29,426 nt of DNA from JAHFLQ01 sp964432465 (GCA_964432465.1 CAYSNI010000067.1:1-29426), one strand, 5' to 3'; shown: positions 6,178 to 12,977, counted from the stretch's first letter. A program made the numbers and translations. Notes: a model not told the origin generated them from the letters alone.

Positions 6178-6828
6178 ATGACTGATAATACTCTGCTTTT
6201 ATTAGTTTTTAAACTGGCAGTCTTGTTATTTTCTGTTATCGTGCATGAAGTTTCGCACGGCTTAGCGGCTCTTCGACTTGGAGATGACACCGCTCAACGG
6301 GCCGGGCGCCTAACGCTCAATCCGGTTAAGCATTTAGATTTTTTCGGTTCATTTCTATTACCGATTTCATTATTTCTTATTTCTAATGGCGCTTTTGTCA
6401 TTGGCTGGGCGAAGCCGGTCCCTTATGACCCGAACCATCTTAAAAATCCTAAAAAAGGATCGGGTATTATCGCGGCGGTTGGTCCGCTCAGTAATCTTTT
6501 CGTAGCGATTATTTTTGCCGTGCTGATTAGGTTTTTGTTGCCAATCATCGGCCTGACTAATGTAGGAGTATTCGGCGAGCTTTTATCCTATATAGTGCTG
6601 ATTAACGTGTTACTGGCGGTATTTAATCTGGTGCCACTGCCACCGCTGGACGGATCCGGTATCCTGTTCTCATTGTTGCCGGATAAATTTTATAGAGTCC
6701 AAATTTTTCTTCAGACTTATGGATTCTTTTTACTGATTCTTTTTATTTTCTTTGGTTTTAATTTCATTATTCCGATTGTTAGTTTCATTTATAATCTGCT
6801 TGTAGTTAGTTCCGGGTTCGGGTTATAG
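6178..6828 (+). CDS. Site-2 protease family (M50) intramembrane metalloprotease
   Basis: The first membrane helix carries the zinc motif HEVSH at residues 23-27 (His23, Glu24, His27), and a later helix carries NLVPLPPLDG at 150-159, whose Asp158 is the third zinc ligand. Several hydrophobic stretches give about six membrane segments in 216 residues, typical of the compact YwhC/FtsH-independent class without a PDZ domain. Family members cut membrane-bound substrates such as anti-sigma factors within the bilayer. All catalytic residues are present. The gene has no Shine-Dalgarno and a -10 that predicts leaderless mRNA. The substrate is unknown; the lipoprotein gene 30 nt downstream has its own signals. 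Confidence 0.92.
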   Translation: MTDNTLLLLVFKLAVLLFSVIVHEVSHGLAALRLGDDTAQRAGRLTLNPVKHLDFFGSFLLPISLFLISNGAFVIGWAKPVPYDPNHLKNPKKGSGIIAAVGPLSNLFVAIIFAVLIRFLLPIIGLTNVGVFGELLSYIVLINVLLAVFNLVPLPPLDGSGILFSLLPDKFYRVQIFLQTYGFFLLILFIFFGFNFIIPIVSFIYNLLVVSSGFGL

Positions 6829-6829
6829 T
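6800..6829 (+). promoter_or_regulatory. Probable promoter of the ceramidase-like gene
   Basis: TTGTAG at 6800-6805 and TATAGT at 6824-6829, spacing 18 bp. The -10 overlaps the stop codon of the protease gene. Start near 6836 leaves a leader of about 23 nt that contains a strong Shine-Dalgarno. Confidence 0.5.
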
Positions 6830-6858
6830 TCTCGGCAGTTACTTTGAAAGGGAGTCGG

Positions 6859-8169
6859 ATGATCAGGTGGTTGTTTGTTTTAGCATTGATTCTACTGCCG
6901 GGCTGTTCCGCGACTATTGGTGAAGCCGGGCCGAAACCGTTACTAGCGGCGTTCGGTAAAGTTGACATCACTCCTTGGCAAGGCGTACCAATGGGCGGTT
7001 ACTACCGAAGCGACCGGCGAGTGGATGTCGTTCATGATAATCTGTACGCGCGGTGCATGGCACTGGAATTTCCTGATGGAAAATCCCTTACCTTCGTATC
7101 GGCGGACATTGTTGGCTTTCTCCGGCATGATGTACTCCTGATAAAGAAAGAATTACCGGAGTCGGATTCAGTCTTTTTCTTTGCTACCCACAACCATTCC
7201 AGCCCTGACACTTTAGGCGTATTTGGACAGGGGCGCGACGAAAATTACGTGCGGATTCTCCGTGAAAGAATTGTGAACTTGGTTAAAAACACTCAGAAGA
7301 AATTAGTGCCAGCGAGAATGTTCGTCGGGGCCACTTCTGGAAAAGACCTGAACATTAACTGGCGCCACCCTGAAGAGATCAGCAAAAGTATTAACTTCAT
7401 CAAGATCCTGGATCTTGATGGAAAGATGCTTGGGTCGCTGGTGAACTTTGCCTGTCATCCGGAAGCGTTCGGTAAAGGTAGTACCATCTCCGGAGATTTT
7501 TCCGGTTACCTTTCCGAGAAGCTGGAGAAGGAGACCGGTGGCGTGTCGTTGTATATTAATGGCGCTCTCGGCGCTATGGTCTCCATCAATCCCTACAGTT
7601 TAAAGAATCAGGGAAAGGGTCCGGAACAGGTAGCTGAATTCGGGGATCTTCTTTATGATCGGCTGACCAAGAATTGGAAATCGGCTTGGGAGTTCCGATT
7701 TAAGGAACGGCCACCGATTCTAACGGCGGAGCCGATTATCCAGGTGGATAACCGGAAATTTCTGAAGCTACTTAAGGATGGGATCGTGCCTAGCAGTGAT
7801 CGGACGTTTGTTTCCGATCTGCCGGTGCACACTGATGATCCCGCGGACGAGATCTTCCGTCCTTCCGAATACGGAATCCGGACCGAGGTCTCCGTCATCT
7901 CGCTGGGCGTAATCAAAATCGTGCTCGTGCCAGGCGAAATGACTCCTAAACTGTTTGACGCGATCCGTGGCTTGTTCCCTGGGAGTATGGTACTGGCGTT
8001 CGGACTTGGAAATGACGAAATTGGTTATCTGACTATCCCGCAGAGAGTATTTGATCCGGAGCATGAAAGCGACCGACATAGCATGCTGACCTGGACTGCC
8101 GGAGCTACGATCTTCTACGCCTTTCAGTTCTTGGCCGAACAGCTAAAAAATCAAACCTCCCCTAAATAG
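6859..8169 (+). CDS. Neutral/alkaline ceramidase-like lipoprotein
   Basis: The 436-residue protein starts with a short lipoprotein signal (MIRW, then a Leu-rich core) ending in the lipobox LPGC with Cys16. It should therefore be lipid-anchored on the outside of the membrane. The mature part begins with FGKVDITPW and contains ATHNHSSPD and FACHPE, the metal-binding words of the neutral ceramidase N-terminal family, and ends with GLGNDEIGYL as in that family. Neutral ceramidases split ceramide into sphingosine and fatty acid. Many bacterial members lack the C-terminal Ig-like domain and have unproved substrates, as here. The ATG at 6859 is preferred to an upstream TTG because of the Shine-Dalgarno AAAGGGAG just before it and the signal peptide. 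Confidence 0.8.
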   Translation: MIRWLFVLALILLPGCSATIGEAGPKPLLAAFGKVDITPWQGVPMGGYYRSDRRVDVVHDNLYARCMALEFPDGKSLTFVSADIVGFLRHDVLLIKKELPESDSVFFFATHNHSSPDTLGVFGQGRDENYVRILRERIVNLVKNTQKKLVPARMFVGATSGKDLNINWRHPEEISKSINFIKILDLDGKMLGSLVNFACHPEAFGKGSTISGDFSGYLSEKLEKETGGVSLYINGALGAMVSINPYSLKNQGKGPEQVAEFGDLLYDRLTKNWKSAWEFRFKERPPILTAEPIIQVDNRKFLKLLKDGIVPSSDRTFVSDLPVHTDDPADEIFRPSEYGIRTEVSVISLGVIKIVLVPGEMTPKLFDAIRGLFPGSMVLAFGLGNDEIGYLTIPQRVFDPEHESDRHSMLTWTAGATIFYAFQFLAEQLKNQTSPK

Positions 8170-8179
8170 GGAGGTTTTT
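8154..8179 (+). terminator. Intrinsic terminator spanning the ceramidase-like stop codon
   Basis: AACCTCCC at 8154-8161 pairs with GGGAGGTT at 8169-8176 around CTAAATA, then T to 8179. The TAG stop at 8167-8169 is in the hairpin. Confidence 0.88.
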
Positions 8180-8199
8180 ATTTACTTAAAGAAGGGGAT

Positions 8200-8229
8200 T
8201 TGACTTCGGATAGGCTCATTTGTTATAGT
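8200..8229 (+). promoter_or_regulatory. Promoter of the rpsL-rpsG-fusA operon
   Basis: TTGACT at 8200-8205 and TATAGT at 8224-8229, spacing 18 bp. Start near 8236 leaves a leader of about 57 nt before rpsL with no Shine-Dalgarno. Confidence 0.75.
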
Positions 8230-8292
8230 TTCTTCTATTGTATACCCACTTCGCTGGGCACAAGCAATAACGACTCAGACTATTCAAAAAAT

Positions 8293-8712
8293 ATGCCGAC
8301 AATCAGACAGCTAGTTAGGTATGGGCGAAAGAAAAGTATTCAAAAATCAAAAGCGCCAGCAATGACGCGCTATTTTAATTTTTTAAAAAACCGGCCAATG
8401 GAAGTGGCCGCTCCCTTCAAACGCGGTGTTTGTGTAAAAGTATTTACTACGACTCCGAAAAAGCCAAACTCCGCGCTTCGCAAAGTGGCTCGTGTGCGTC
8501 TGACTAACGGCATGGAAGTTACCGCTTACATTCCAGGCGAGGGCCATAATTTGCAGGAGCACTCAATCGTAATGGTTCGAGGTGGCCGCGTAAAAGATCT
8601 TCCGGGAGTTCGTTACCACATTGTTCGCGGTGTCTTGGATACTTCCGGCGTAGATGCCCGTATGCAACAGCGGTCAAAATATGGCGCTAAGAGGAAGAAG
8701 GCTGAAAAATAG
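8293..8712 (+). CDS. rpsL: 30S ribosomal protein S12
   Basis: S12 sits at the decoding centre of the small subunit and affects accuracy of tRNA selection. The protein (139 residues) shows TTTPKKPNSALRKVARVRLTN and HNLQEHSIVMVRGGRVKDLPG in split blocks typical of S12, with the lysine of PNSALRK intact. Between KAPAM and KRGVC it has about 13 extra residues relative to E. coli, the same place where Bacillus S12 has its longer loop, so this is the long form. The ATG at 8293 gives the usual start MPTIRQLVR; the longer open frame back to 8200 would begin inside the promoter. First gene of the str-type operon. Confidence 0.97.
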   Translation: MPTIRQLVRYGRKKSIQKSKAPAMTRYFNFLKNRPMEVAAPFKRGVCVKVFTTTPKKPNSALRKVARVRLTNGMEVTAYIPGEGHNLQEHSIVMVRGGRVKDLPGVRYHIVRGVLDTSGVDARMQQRSKYGAKRKKAEK

Positions 8713-8713
8713 A

Positions 8714-8741
8714 TATTATTTACTAACTACTCACTAACAAC
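8714..8741 (+). repeat. Heptamer repeat directly before rpsG
   Basis: Four consecutive 7-nt units fill the rpsL-rpsG spacer and end at the base before the rpsG ATG. Three of them follow the pattern TANNNAC (TACTAAC, TACTCAC, TAACAAC). No Shine-Dalgarno is present. Confidence 0.6.
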
Positions 8742-9209
8742 ATGCGTAAGAAACAAAATTATAAGCGAGAGCGGAAGCCAGATTTAAAATATGGCAGTAT
8801 TGTTATTGGCCGGTTCATTAATTATTTAATGCAAGATGGAAAGAAATCCACCGCGGAGAAAATCATGTACAGCACCTTAGACAAAATCCAAAAGGATACC
8901 AAAGAGGACCCGGTGAAATTATTCGAAAAGGCGATGGAAAATGCTGCTCCGGCAGTGGAGACGGCGACTCGCCGTGTTGGTGGTGCCAACTATCAGGTGC
9001 CGGTGGAAGTTCGCCCAGATCGTCGTTTTATTTTAGCTACTCGCTGGCTGATCGGTTCCGCCCGCGCGAAAAAAGGTAAGCCGATGGCTAGTAAATTGGC
9101 TGAAGAATTTATTCTTGCTTCCAAAAATGAAGGTTCAGCTATTAAGAAGAAGTTGGATATGCACCGAATGGCTGAAGCCAACCGAGCGTTCGCTCACTTC
9201 TCATGGTAA
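8742..9209 (+). CDS. rpsG: 30S ribosomal protein S7
   Basis: S7 starts assembly of the 30S head and lines the mRNA exit channel and E site. The 155-residue protein has the usual length and signature words: LMQDGKKSTAEKIMY, VGGANYQVPVEVRPDRR and MHRMAEANRAFAHFSW (each a known S7 block). Its position between rpsL and fusA is the standard str order. No Shine-Dalgarno precedes the ATG; instead the spacer is a heptamer repeat. In E. coli S7 represses this operon by binding the rpsL-rpsG spacer; the spacer here is only 29 nt and repetitive, so that mechanism is unlikely to be kept. Confidence 0.97.
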   Translation: MRKKQNYKRERKPDLKYGSIVIGRFINYLMQDGKKSTAEKIMYSTLDKIQKDTKEDPVKLFEKAMENAAPAVETATRRVGGANYQVPVEVRPDRRFILATRWLIGSARAKKGKPMASKLAEEFILASKNEGSAIKKKLDMHRMAEANRAFAHFSW

Positions 9210-9210
9210 A

Positions 9211-9280
9211 ATAAGCGACTAGTGCTTAGCGACTAGAACCGTTCTTTCTAGTGGCTAGTGGCTAGTGGCTAACTACTAGT
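9211..9280 (+). repeat. Heptamer tandem repeat filling the rpsG-fusA spacer
   Basis: The 70-nt spacer divides exactly into ten 7-nt units that end at the fusA ATG. The clearest part is three tandem CTAGTGG at 9248-9268, followed by CTAACTA. The tetramer CTAG, normally rare in bacterial DNA, occurs six times. There is no Shine-Dalgarno. Confidence 0.75.
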
Positions 9281-11386
9281 ATGCCCAGATTATATCCTTT
9301 AGACAGAATCAGAAATTTTGGAGTTATCGCCCACATTGACGCGGGTAAGACCACCGTGTCTGAGCGAATTCTTTTTTACACCGGTACTTCTCATAAGATT
9401 GGTGAAGTGCATACCGGTGACACCGTCATGGACTGGATGGAACAGGAGCGCGAGCGCGGTATTACTATTACCGCCGCCGCGACGACTGCTTTCTGGATCC
9501 CATCTTATGAGCATGGCAACAAGAGCAAGGAAATTCGTTTCAACCTGATTGATACTCCAGGGCACATTGACTTTACTGTTGAGGTAAAGCGTTCTTTGCG
9601 TGTTTTGGATGGCGCGGTTGTCGTATTTGATGGCGTGTCCGGCGTAGAGCCACAGTCGGAAACTAATTGGCGCTACGCCGATGATTATGGTGTACCCCGT
9701 CTTTGTTTTATTAATAAAATGGACCGCATGGGCGCCGATTTTGTTGCGGACGTAAAGTCCATCAATGAACGTCTCAATCCACACGCGATTCCAGTGCAAA
9801 TTCCGATGGGCGCTGAAGCTAACTTTGAGGGCGTGATCGACCTGATGCGAATGAAGGCTTATTATTTTGAAGGCGAAAAAGGAGAAAAAATTATTGAAAA
9901 AGATATTCCGGAGAAATTTGCTGAGGAATCGAAGAAGTACCGGCACGCATTAGTGGAAAAGATTGTGGAAATGGATGACAAAGTAATGAGCGAGTACCTG
10001 GATGGCAAGGAGCCATCCCTGGAAGTATTAAAAAGCCTACTGCGCAAGGCTTCATTGCAATTAAAATTAATTCCTATTTTCTGCGGTTCCGCGTTAAAGA
10101 ACAAGGGCGTTCAGCTCGTTCTTGACGGCGTCGTGGACTATCTTCCTACTCCTTTGGACGTTAAGCCAACTAAAGCCATTGACCTGAATACCGGGGCCGA
10201 GTTAGGCCGCCTTGCCTCTGACGCTGAGCCGTTTACCGCGCTTGCTTTCAAAATCGCGACCGATCCGTTCGTCGGTTCCTTAACCTTTTTTCGTGTTTAC
10301 TCGGGTGTTCTTAAGAAGGGCAGTTACGTTTTGAATTCTTCTAAGAATAAGCAGGAACGCATCAGTCGTATTGTAAAAATGCACGCCAACGAGCGTGAGG
10401 AGATTGACGAGATTTACGCTGGTGAGATTGGCGCGCTTGTCGGCCTTAAAGACACCACTACCGGTGATACGCTTTGCGATCCGGAGCACCCAGTTACATT
10501 AGAAAAAATTTCTTTCCCGGAGCCGGTTATCGGCATGCGAATCGAACCAAAAACAAAAGCGGACCAGGAAAAAATGGGTATGGCACTTCACCGTCTTGCT
10601 GATGAAGATCCAACCTTCCGTGTTACTGGCGATATCGAAACCGGGGAGACGATCATTGCTGGGATGGGTGAACTTCACTTGGACATCATTGTCGATCGTA
10701 TGAAACGTGAGTTTGGCGTGGAAGCTAACGTTGGTCGCCCACAGGTTGCCTATAAAGAAACAATTAAAGGAGAAGCTGAAGGTGAAGGAAAATATATCAA
10801 GCAGTCCGGCGGTAAGGGTCAGTATGGTCATGCTTGGGTAAAAGTTGAGCCAATGGAAACTGGCAAAGGGTTTGAGTTCGTCAATGAAATTAAGGGAGGC
10901 TCGGTGCCGAAAGAATTTATATCGCCAATTGAAAAAGGAGTTAAGGAGGCTATTTCTAGAGGTATCGTTGCCGGCTATCCGATGATTGATGTTAAAGTTA
11001 CATTGTTCGATGGTTCCTTTCACGAAGTAGACTCTTCAGAAGCGGCTTTCAAAATTGCTGGCTCCATGGCCTTCAAGGCCGCGGCCAACAAGGCGAACCC
11101 GGTCTTGCTTGAGCCGATCATGAAGATTCAGGTCATCGCTCCGGCGAATTATCTCGGTGACGTGACCGGCGATTTGAGTTCCAAGCGTGGCCGCATTGAA
11201 GAAATGAGCGACCGTCTCGGCGGTTTGAAAGTTGTGGACGCGAAAGTGCCGCTTTCCGAAATGTTCGGTTACGCGACCAAGCTCCGCTCCATGTCCCAGG
11301 GCCGCGGCAACTTTACAATGGAGTTTGATCACTATGAACCGGTACCGAATAACGTGGCGGCGCTCATCAAAGAAGGAAAGAAGTAG
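9281..11386 (+). CDS. fusA: Elongation factor G
   Basis: EF-G is the GTPase that moves tRNAs and mRNA through the ribosome and, with RRF, splits ribosomes after termination. The 701-residue length is standard. Visible GTPase motifs are AHIDAGKT at 17-24, the canonical switch I RGITI at 59-63, DTPGH and NKMD, followed by the domain II-V blocks (for example GMGELHLDI, KGQYGHAWV and LRSMSQGRGNFTMEFDHYEPVP split between domains IV and V). The switch I of this protein is normal, in contrast to the EF-Tu encoded 1.7 kb downstream. The ATG follows a heptamer repeat without Shine-Dalgarno. After the stop, one arm of an inverted repeat replaces the usual direct continuation into tuf. Confidence 0.98.
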   Translation: MPRLYPLDRIRNFGVIAHIDAGKTTVSERILFYTGTSHKIGEVHTGDTVMDWMEQERERGITITAAATTAFWIPSYEHGNKSKEIRFNLIDTPGHIDFTVEVKRSLRVLDGAVVVFDGVSGVEPQSETNWRYADDYGVPRLCFINKMDRMGADFVADVKSINERLNPHAIPVQIPMGAEANFEGVIDLMRMKAYYFEGEKGEKIIEKDIPEKFAEESKKYRHALVEKIVEMDDKVMSEYLDGKEPSLEVLKSLLRKASLQLKLIPIFCGSALKNKGVQLVLDGVVDYLPTPLDVKPTKAIDLNTGAELGRLASDAEPFTALAFKIATDPFVGSLTFFRVYSGVLKKGSYVLNSSKNKQERISRIVKMHANEREEIDEIYAGEIGALVGLKDTTTGDTLCDPEHPVTLEKISFPEPVIGMRIEPKTKADQEKMGMALHRLADEDPTFRVTGDIETGETIIAGMGELHLDIIVDRMKREFGVEANVGRPQVAYKETIKGEAEGEGKYIKQSGGKGQYGHAWVKVEPMETGKGFEFVNEIKGGSVPKEFISPIEKGVKEAISRGIVAGYPMIDVKVTLFDGSFHEVDSSEAAFKIAGSMAFKAAANKANPVLLEPIMKIQVIAPANYLGDVTGDLSSKRGRIEEMSDRLGGLKVVDAKVPLSEMFGYATKLRSMSQGRGNFTMEFDHYEPVPNNVAALIKEGKK

Positions 11387-11390
11387 CGCT

Positions 11391-11468
11391 CGCTCATCCC
11401 TTCTTCTCCTCGCCAGGACGTTGGGCTACAATCCTGTCTGCGGGAAGAAGGATAAGCTCGCTTGAGTT
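11391..11468 (+). repeat. Inverted-repeat arm A
   Basis: This 78-nt sequence is repeated in inverse orientation at 12893-12973: 71 of 78 aligned positions agree, with one 3-nt gap. A 54-nt core (11398-11451) differs at one base from 12910-12963. The arm folds into a hairpin: CCTTCTTC at 11399-11406 pairs with GAAGAAGG at 11444-11451, and CAGGA pairs with TCCTG inside. It begins 4 nt after the fusA stop codon. Confidence 0.9.
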
Positions 11469-11476
11469 GGTATAAT
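11468..11476 (+). promoter_or_regulatory. Extended -10 promoter at the inner end of arm A
   Basis: TGG followed by a perfect TATAAT at 11471-11476. Transcription from about 11483 would begin on the terminator hairpin at 11482-11512, so it would produce either a very short RNA or an mRNA with a 5' stem-loop for the gene at 11546. No good -35. Confidence 0.45.
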
Positions 11477-11481
11477 AATGT

Positions 11482-11512
11482 AAAAATCTCCTCGACAAAC
11501 GCGGAGATTTTT
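11482..11512 (+). terminator. Intrinsic terminator after fusA and arm A
   Basis: AAAAATCTCC at 11482-11491 pairs with GGAGATTTTT at 11503-11512 around an 11-nt loop. It probably ends the rpsL-rpsG-fusA transcript. Confidence 0.8.
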
Positions 11513-11520
11513 GTTACTCT
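11492..11520 (+). promoter_or_regulatory. Possible promoter of the zinc-motif membrane protein gene
   Basis: TCGACA at 11492-11497, in the loop of the terminator, and TACTCT at 11515-11520 with 17 bp between. The -10 is weak. Start near 11527 would give a 19-nt leader, matching other Shine-Dalgarno-type genes here. Confidence 0.35.
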
Positions 11521-11545
11521 TACTCTAGTTTCTTGGAGGTTAGGC

Positions 11546-11899
11546 ATGGAAAACTTGAAGGCCTTCGGATTTTCCCTTGTGTTCACGGCAGTAATTCTTG
11601 CGGTAGTCATAGGAGGATACATCGGCGTCAACGCGGTCCGCGCGGTGTGCAGTGATGATTATTACGCTTGGCCGAAGGTCACGCAGTGCCGAGTGTGTGA
11701 GAAGACTATCTGGACATGGGATGACTACGAACGAAGGAAGTGGGGATTAGAAGTTGATGATTCAGCCATGCCCACGGATAGCCAGCTCAAACTCTCTGGC
11801 GTTTCCATGAGTGCTTTATTCCACAAAGCTTGTAAGGGGACGGGTCCTACAACCCCGCCGGTAAAAATCGAGCCTGTAGAGAAACCCCAATATCACTAA
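11546..11899 (+). CDS. Small membrane-anchored protein with CX2C and HX2C
   Basis: I do not recognise the family. The 117-residue product has one N-terminal membrane segment (about residues 9-31), then CRVC (Cys48, Cys51), a tryptophan-rich stretch, and FHKAC (His93, Cys96), so a CX2C...HX2C zinc-binding knuckle is likely outside or beneath the membrane. It ends in a Pro-rich tail. The ATG at 11546 is set by the Shine-Dalgarno GGAGG at 11535-11539; the open frame upstream runs through the terminator and is not real. First gene of the inverted-repeat-bounded insert. Confidence 0.75.
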   Translation: MENLKAFGFSLVFTAVILAVVIGGYIGVNAVRAVCSDDYYAWPKVTQCRVCEKTIWTWDDYERRKWGLEVDDSAMPTDSQLKLSGVSMSALFHKACKGTGPTTPPVKIEPVEKPQYH

Positions 11900-11920
11900 G
11901 AGCGCTTCGGCGCTCTTTTT
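11898..11920 (+). terminator. Intrinsic terminator with TTCG loop
   Basis: AAGAGCGC at 11898-11905 pairs with GCGCTCTT at 11910-11917 around the stable tetraloop TTCG, then T to 11920. The stem begins within the stop codon at 11897-11899. Confidence 0.93.
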
Positions 11921-11922
11921 AT

Positions 11923-11951
11923 TTGACGTTACTGATGGTTTTTGTTTTACT
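11923..11951 (+). promoter_or_regulatory. Promoter of the second insert gene
   Basis: TTGACG at 11923-11928 and TTTACT at 11946-11951, spacing 17 bp, with TGT as extended -10. It starts 3 nt after the T-run of the preceding terminator. Start near 11958 gives a leader of about 21 nt. Confidence 0.6.
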
Positions 11952-11978
11952 GTGGGCAGTTTCTTGATAGGAGGTTCT

Positions 11979-12845
11979 ATGATCTGGGCAAGATTGATCT
12001 GCGTGGCAATCGTCGCGGCGGTAGCGGCATTTGTCCGCTGGGTTCCTGGTTTCTTTACGGATCAAAACCTGGTGGTGATGTTCATGCTCCTGCCGCTCCC
12101 GTTTGCGGCCGCGGCGCTCTTGACGCTGGCGCTCTCGTTTTTCCGTACGGAAAGAAGCGACGGCCGGCTCCTGATTAGCCGCAACAATACCTTCCTCCGG
12201 ATCGTATCCAAATTTATGGATCCGGGGCAGAAGGTGACGGTGTGTGCTCTTTTTTGGAGCACGGGCGCGATGATCATGGCTGCCTCAGTACTGCTGGCGA
12301 TAGTCGGCTTTTTCGGGTGGGGCATCTACAAGATCATCACGGGCGACACGCCTCATTACAAGCCCATCACTGCGAAAGATGTGATAGCGATGATTGGTTT
12401 TGTAGTCGCCGCCGGCATCGTGCTTTTCGGAGTCGTAACGAAAGAAAGGGCCGCGACGAGGAGTCAGGAATGGCTCGCGTGGGGGATAATCGCCACGGGA
12501 TTCATGCTACTTCTTTCCGTCGGTTTTTTCTTCGTGCCCCTCTGGGAAATCGCGGAAGAAAGTAAAGTATCCCTTTTCGGGGCGCTACCCGCCTACTGGG
12601 AGTTATTCAAAAAGAATGCTCTGCCGATTCTTGCCGCGCTCGGCATTTTCATCGGCGGACTAGCTGCGATGGCCGGAACGATCTTTGGACTTTTCCGGGG
12701 CATTAAAGCGCTCCGAAAGAGTTTGATCGGACGAATTCTGGAGGAGGGCTGGCAGGCCTTCAAGACCCGAACCTGCCCGATCGTTTCGGTGATTGAGGGA
12801 GAATCGCCTAAGACACCGGCGCCTGAAGCGGACTCCCAGACTTGA
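11979..12845 (+). CDS. Polytopic membrane protein of unknown function
   Basis: I do not recognise this 288-residue protein. Hydrophobic stretches near residues 3-20, 30-52, 85-110, 127-147, 160-185 and 215-240 suggest about six membrane helices, with basic segments between them (for example FFRTERSDGR) marking cytoplasmic loops. The C-terminal 45 residues are soluble, with a Pro/Glu-rich tail. The ATG at 11979 follows the Shine-Dalgarno AGGAGG at 11969-11974; the earlier in-frame ATG at 11952 precedes the predicted transcription start. No transporter or enzyme motif is seen. It is the second gene of the inverted-repeat-bounded insert. Confidence 0.75.
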   Translation: MIWARLICVAIVAAVAAFVRWVPGFFTDQNLVVMFMLLPLPFAAAALLTLALSFFRTERSDGRLLISRNNTFLRIVSKFMDPGQKVTVCALFWSTGAMIMAASVLLAIVGFFGWGIYKIITGDTPHYKPITAKDVIAMIGFVVAAGIVLFGVVTKERAATRSQEWLAWGIIATGFMLLLSVGFFFVPLWEIAEESKVSLFGALPAYWELFKKNALPILAALGIFIGGLAAMAGTIFGLFRGIKALRKSLIGRILEEGWQAFKTRTCPIVSVIEGESPKTPAPEADSQT

Positions 12846-12853
12846 ACTCTACC

Positions 12854-12880
12854 AAGACCCCGCACAACGGGGTCTTTTTT
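12854..12880 (+). terminator. Strong intrinsic terminator at the end of the insert genes
   Basis: AAGACCCCG at 12854-12862 pairs with CGGGGTCTT at 12868-12876 around CACAA, followed by T to 12880. Confidence 0.93.
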
Positions 12881-12892
12881 ACTGCCTCAAAT

Positions 12893-12973
12893 AACTAAAG
12901 CGAGGCCGCCCTTCTTCCCGCAGACAGGATTGTAGCCCGACGTCCTGGCGAGGAGAAGAAGGGCGGATGAGCG
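12893..12973 (-). repeat. Inverted-repeat arm B
   Basis: Reverse complement of arm A at 11391-11468 (71 of 78 aligned positions equal, plus 3 extra nt). Here the outer stem is 12 bp: CCGCCCTTCTTC at 12906-12917 pairs with GAAGAAGGGCGG at 12955-12966. The arm ends 4 nt before the tuf -35 hexamer. Confidence 0.9.
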
Positions 12974-12977
12974 CCCC

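Larger units (their letters stand above)
11391..12973. mobile_element. Candidate two-gene cassette bounded by inverted repeats, inserted between fusA and tuf
   Basis: Arms A and B, of 78 and 81 nt, face each other and enclose two small genes, each with a strong Shine-Dalgarno, its own promoter and its own terminator, unlike the flanking translation genes. The insert breaks the common rpsG-fusA-tuf order and is followed at once by a complete tuf promoter. No transposase or recombinase is encoded and I see no target-site duplication, so mobility would need help from elsewhere. It may equally be two copies of a dispersed structured repeat that happen to flank the genes. Confidence 0.5.

Noticed and set aside
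8200..8292. Upstream extension of the rpsL frame
   Set aside because: It begins at the promoter -35 and S12 proteins start at MPTIRQ; the extension is untranslated leader.
9299..9946. Long minus-strand frame opposite fusA (and similar ones at 10499-11023)
   Set aside because: Shadows of the fusA reading frame with no start signals or motifs.
11398..11451. Resemblance of GTTGGGC in arm A to the integron attC core GTTRRRY
   Set aside because: In attC sites the core words lie at the ends of the hairpin; here the word is in the apical part, it is changed to GTCGGGC in arm B, and no integrase is nearby.
11462..11545. Upstream extension of the zinc-motif protein frame
   Set aside because: It runs through promoter and terminator; a strong Shine-Dalgarno sets the ATG at 11546.
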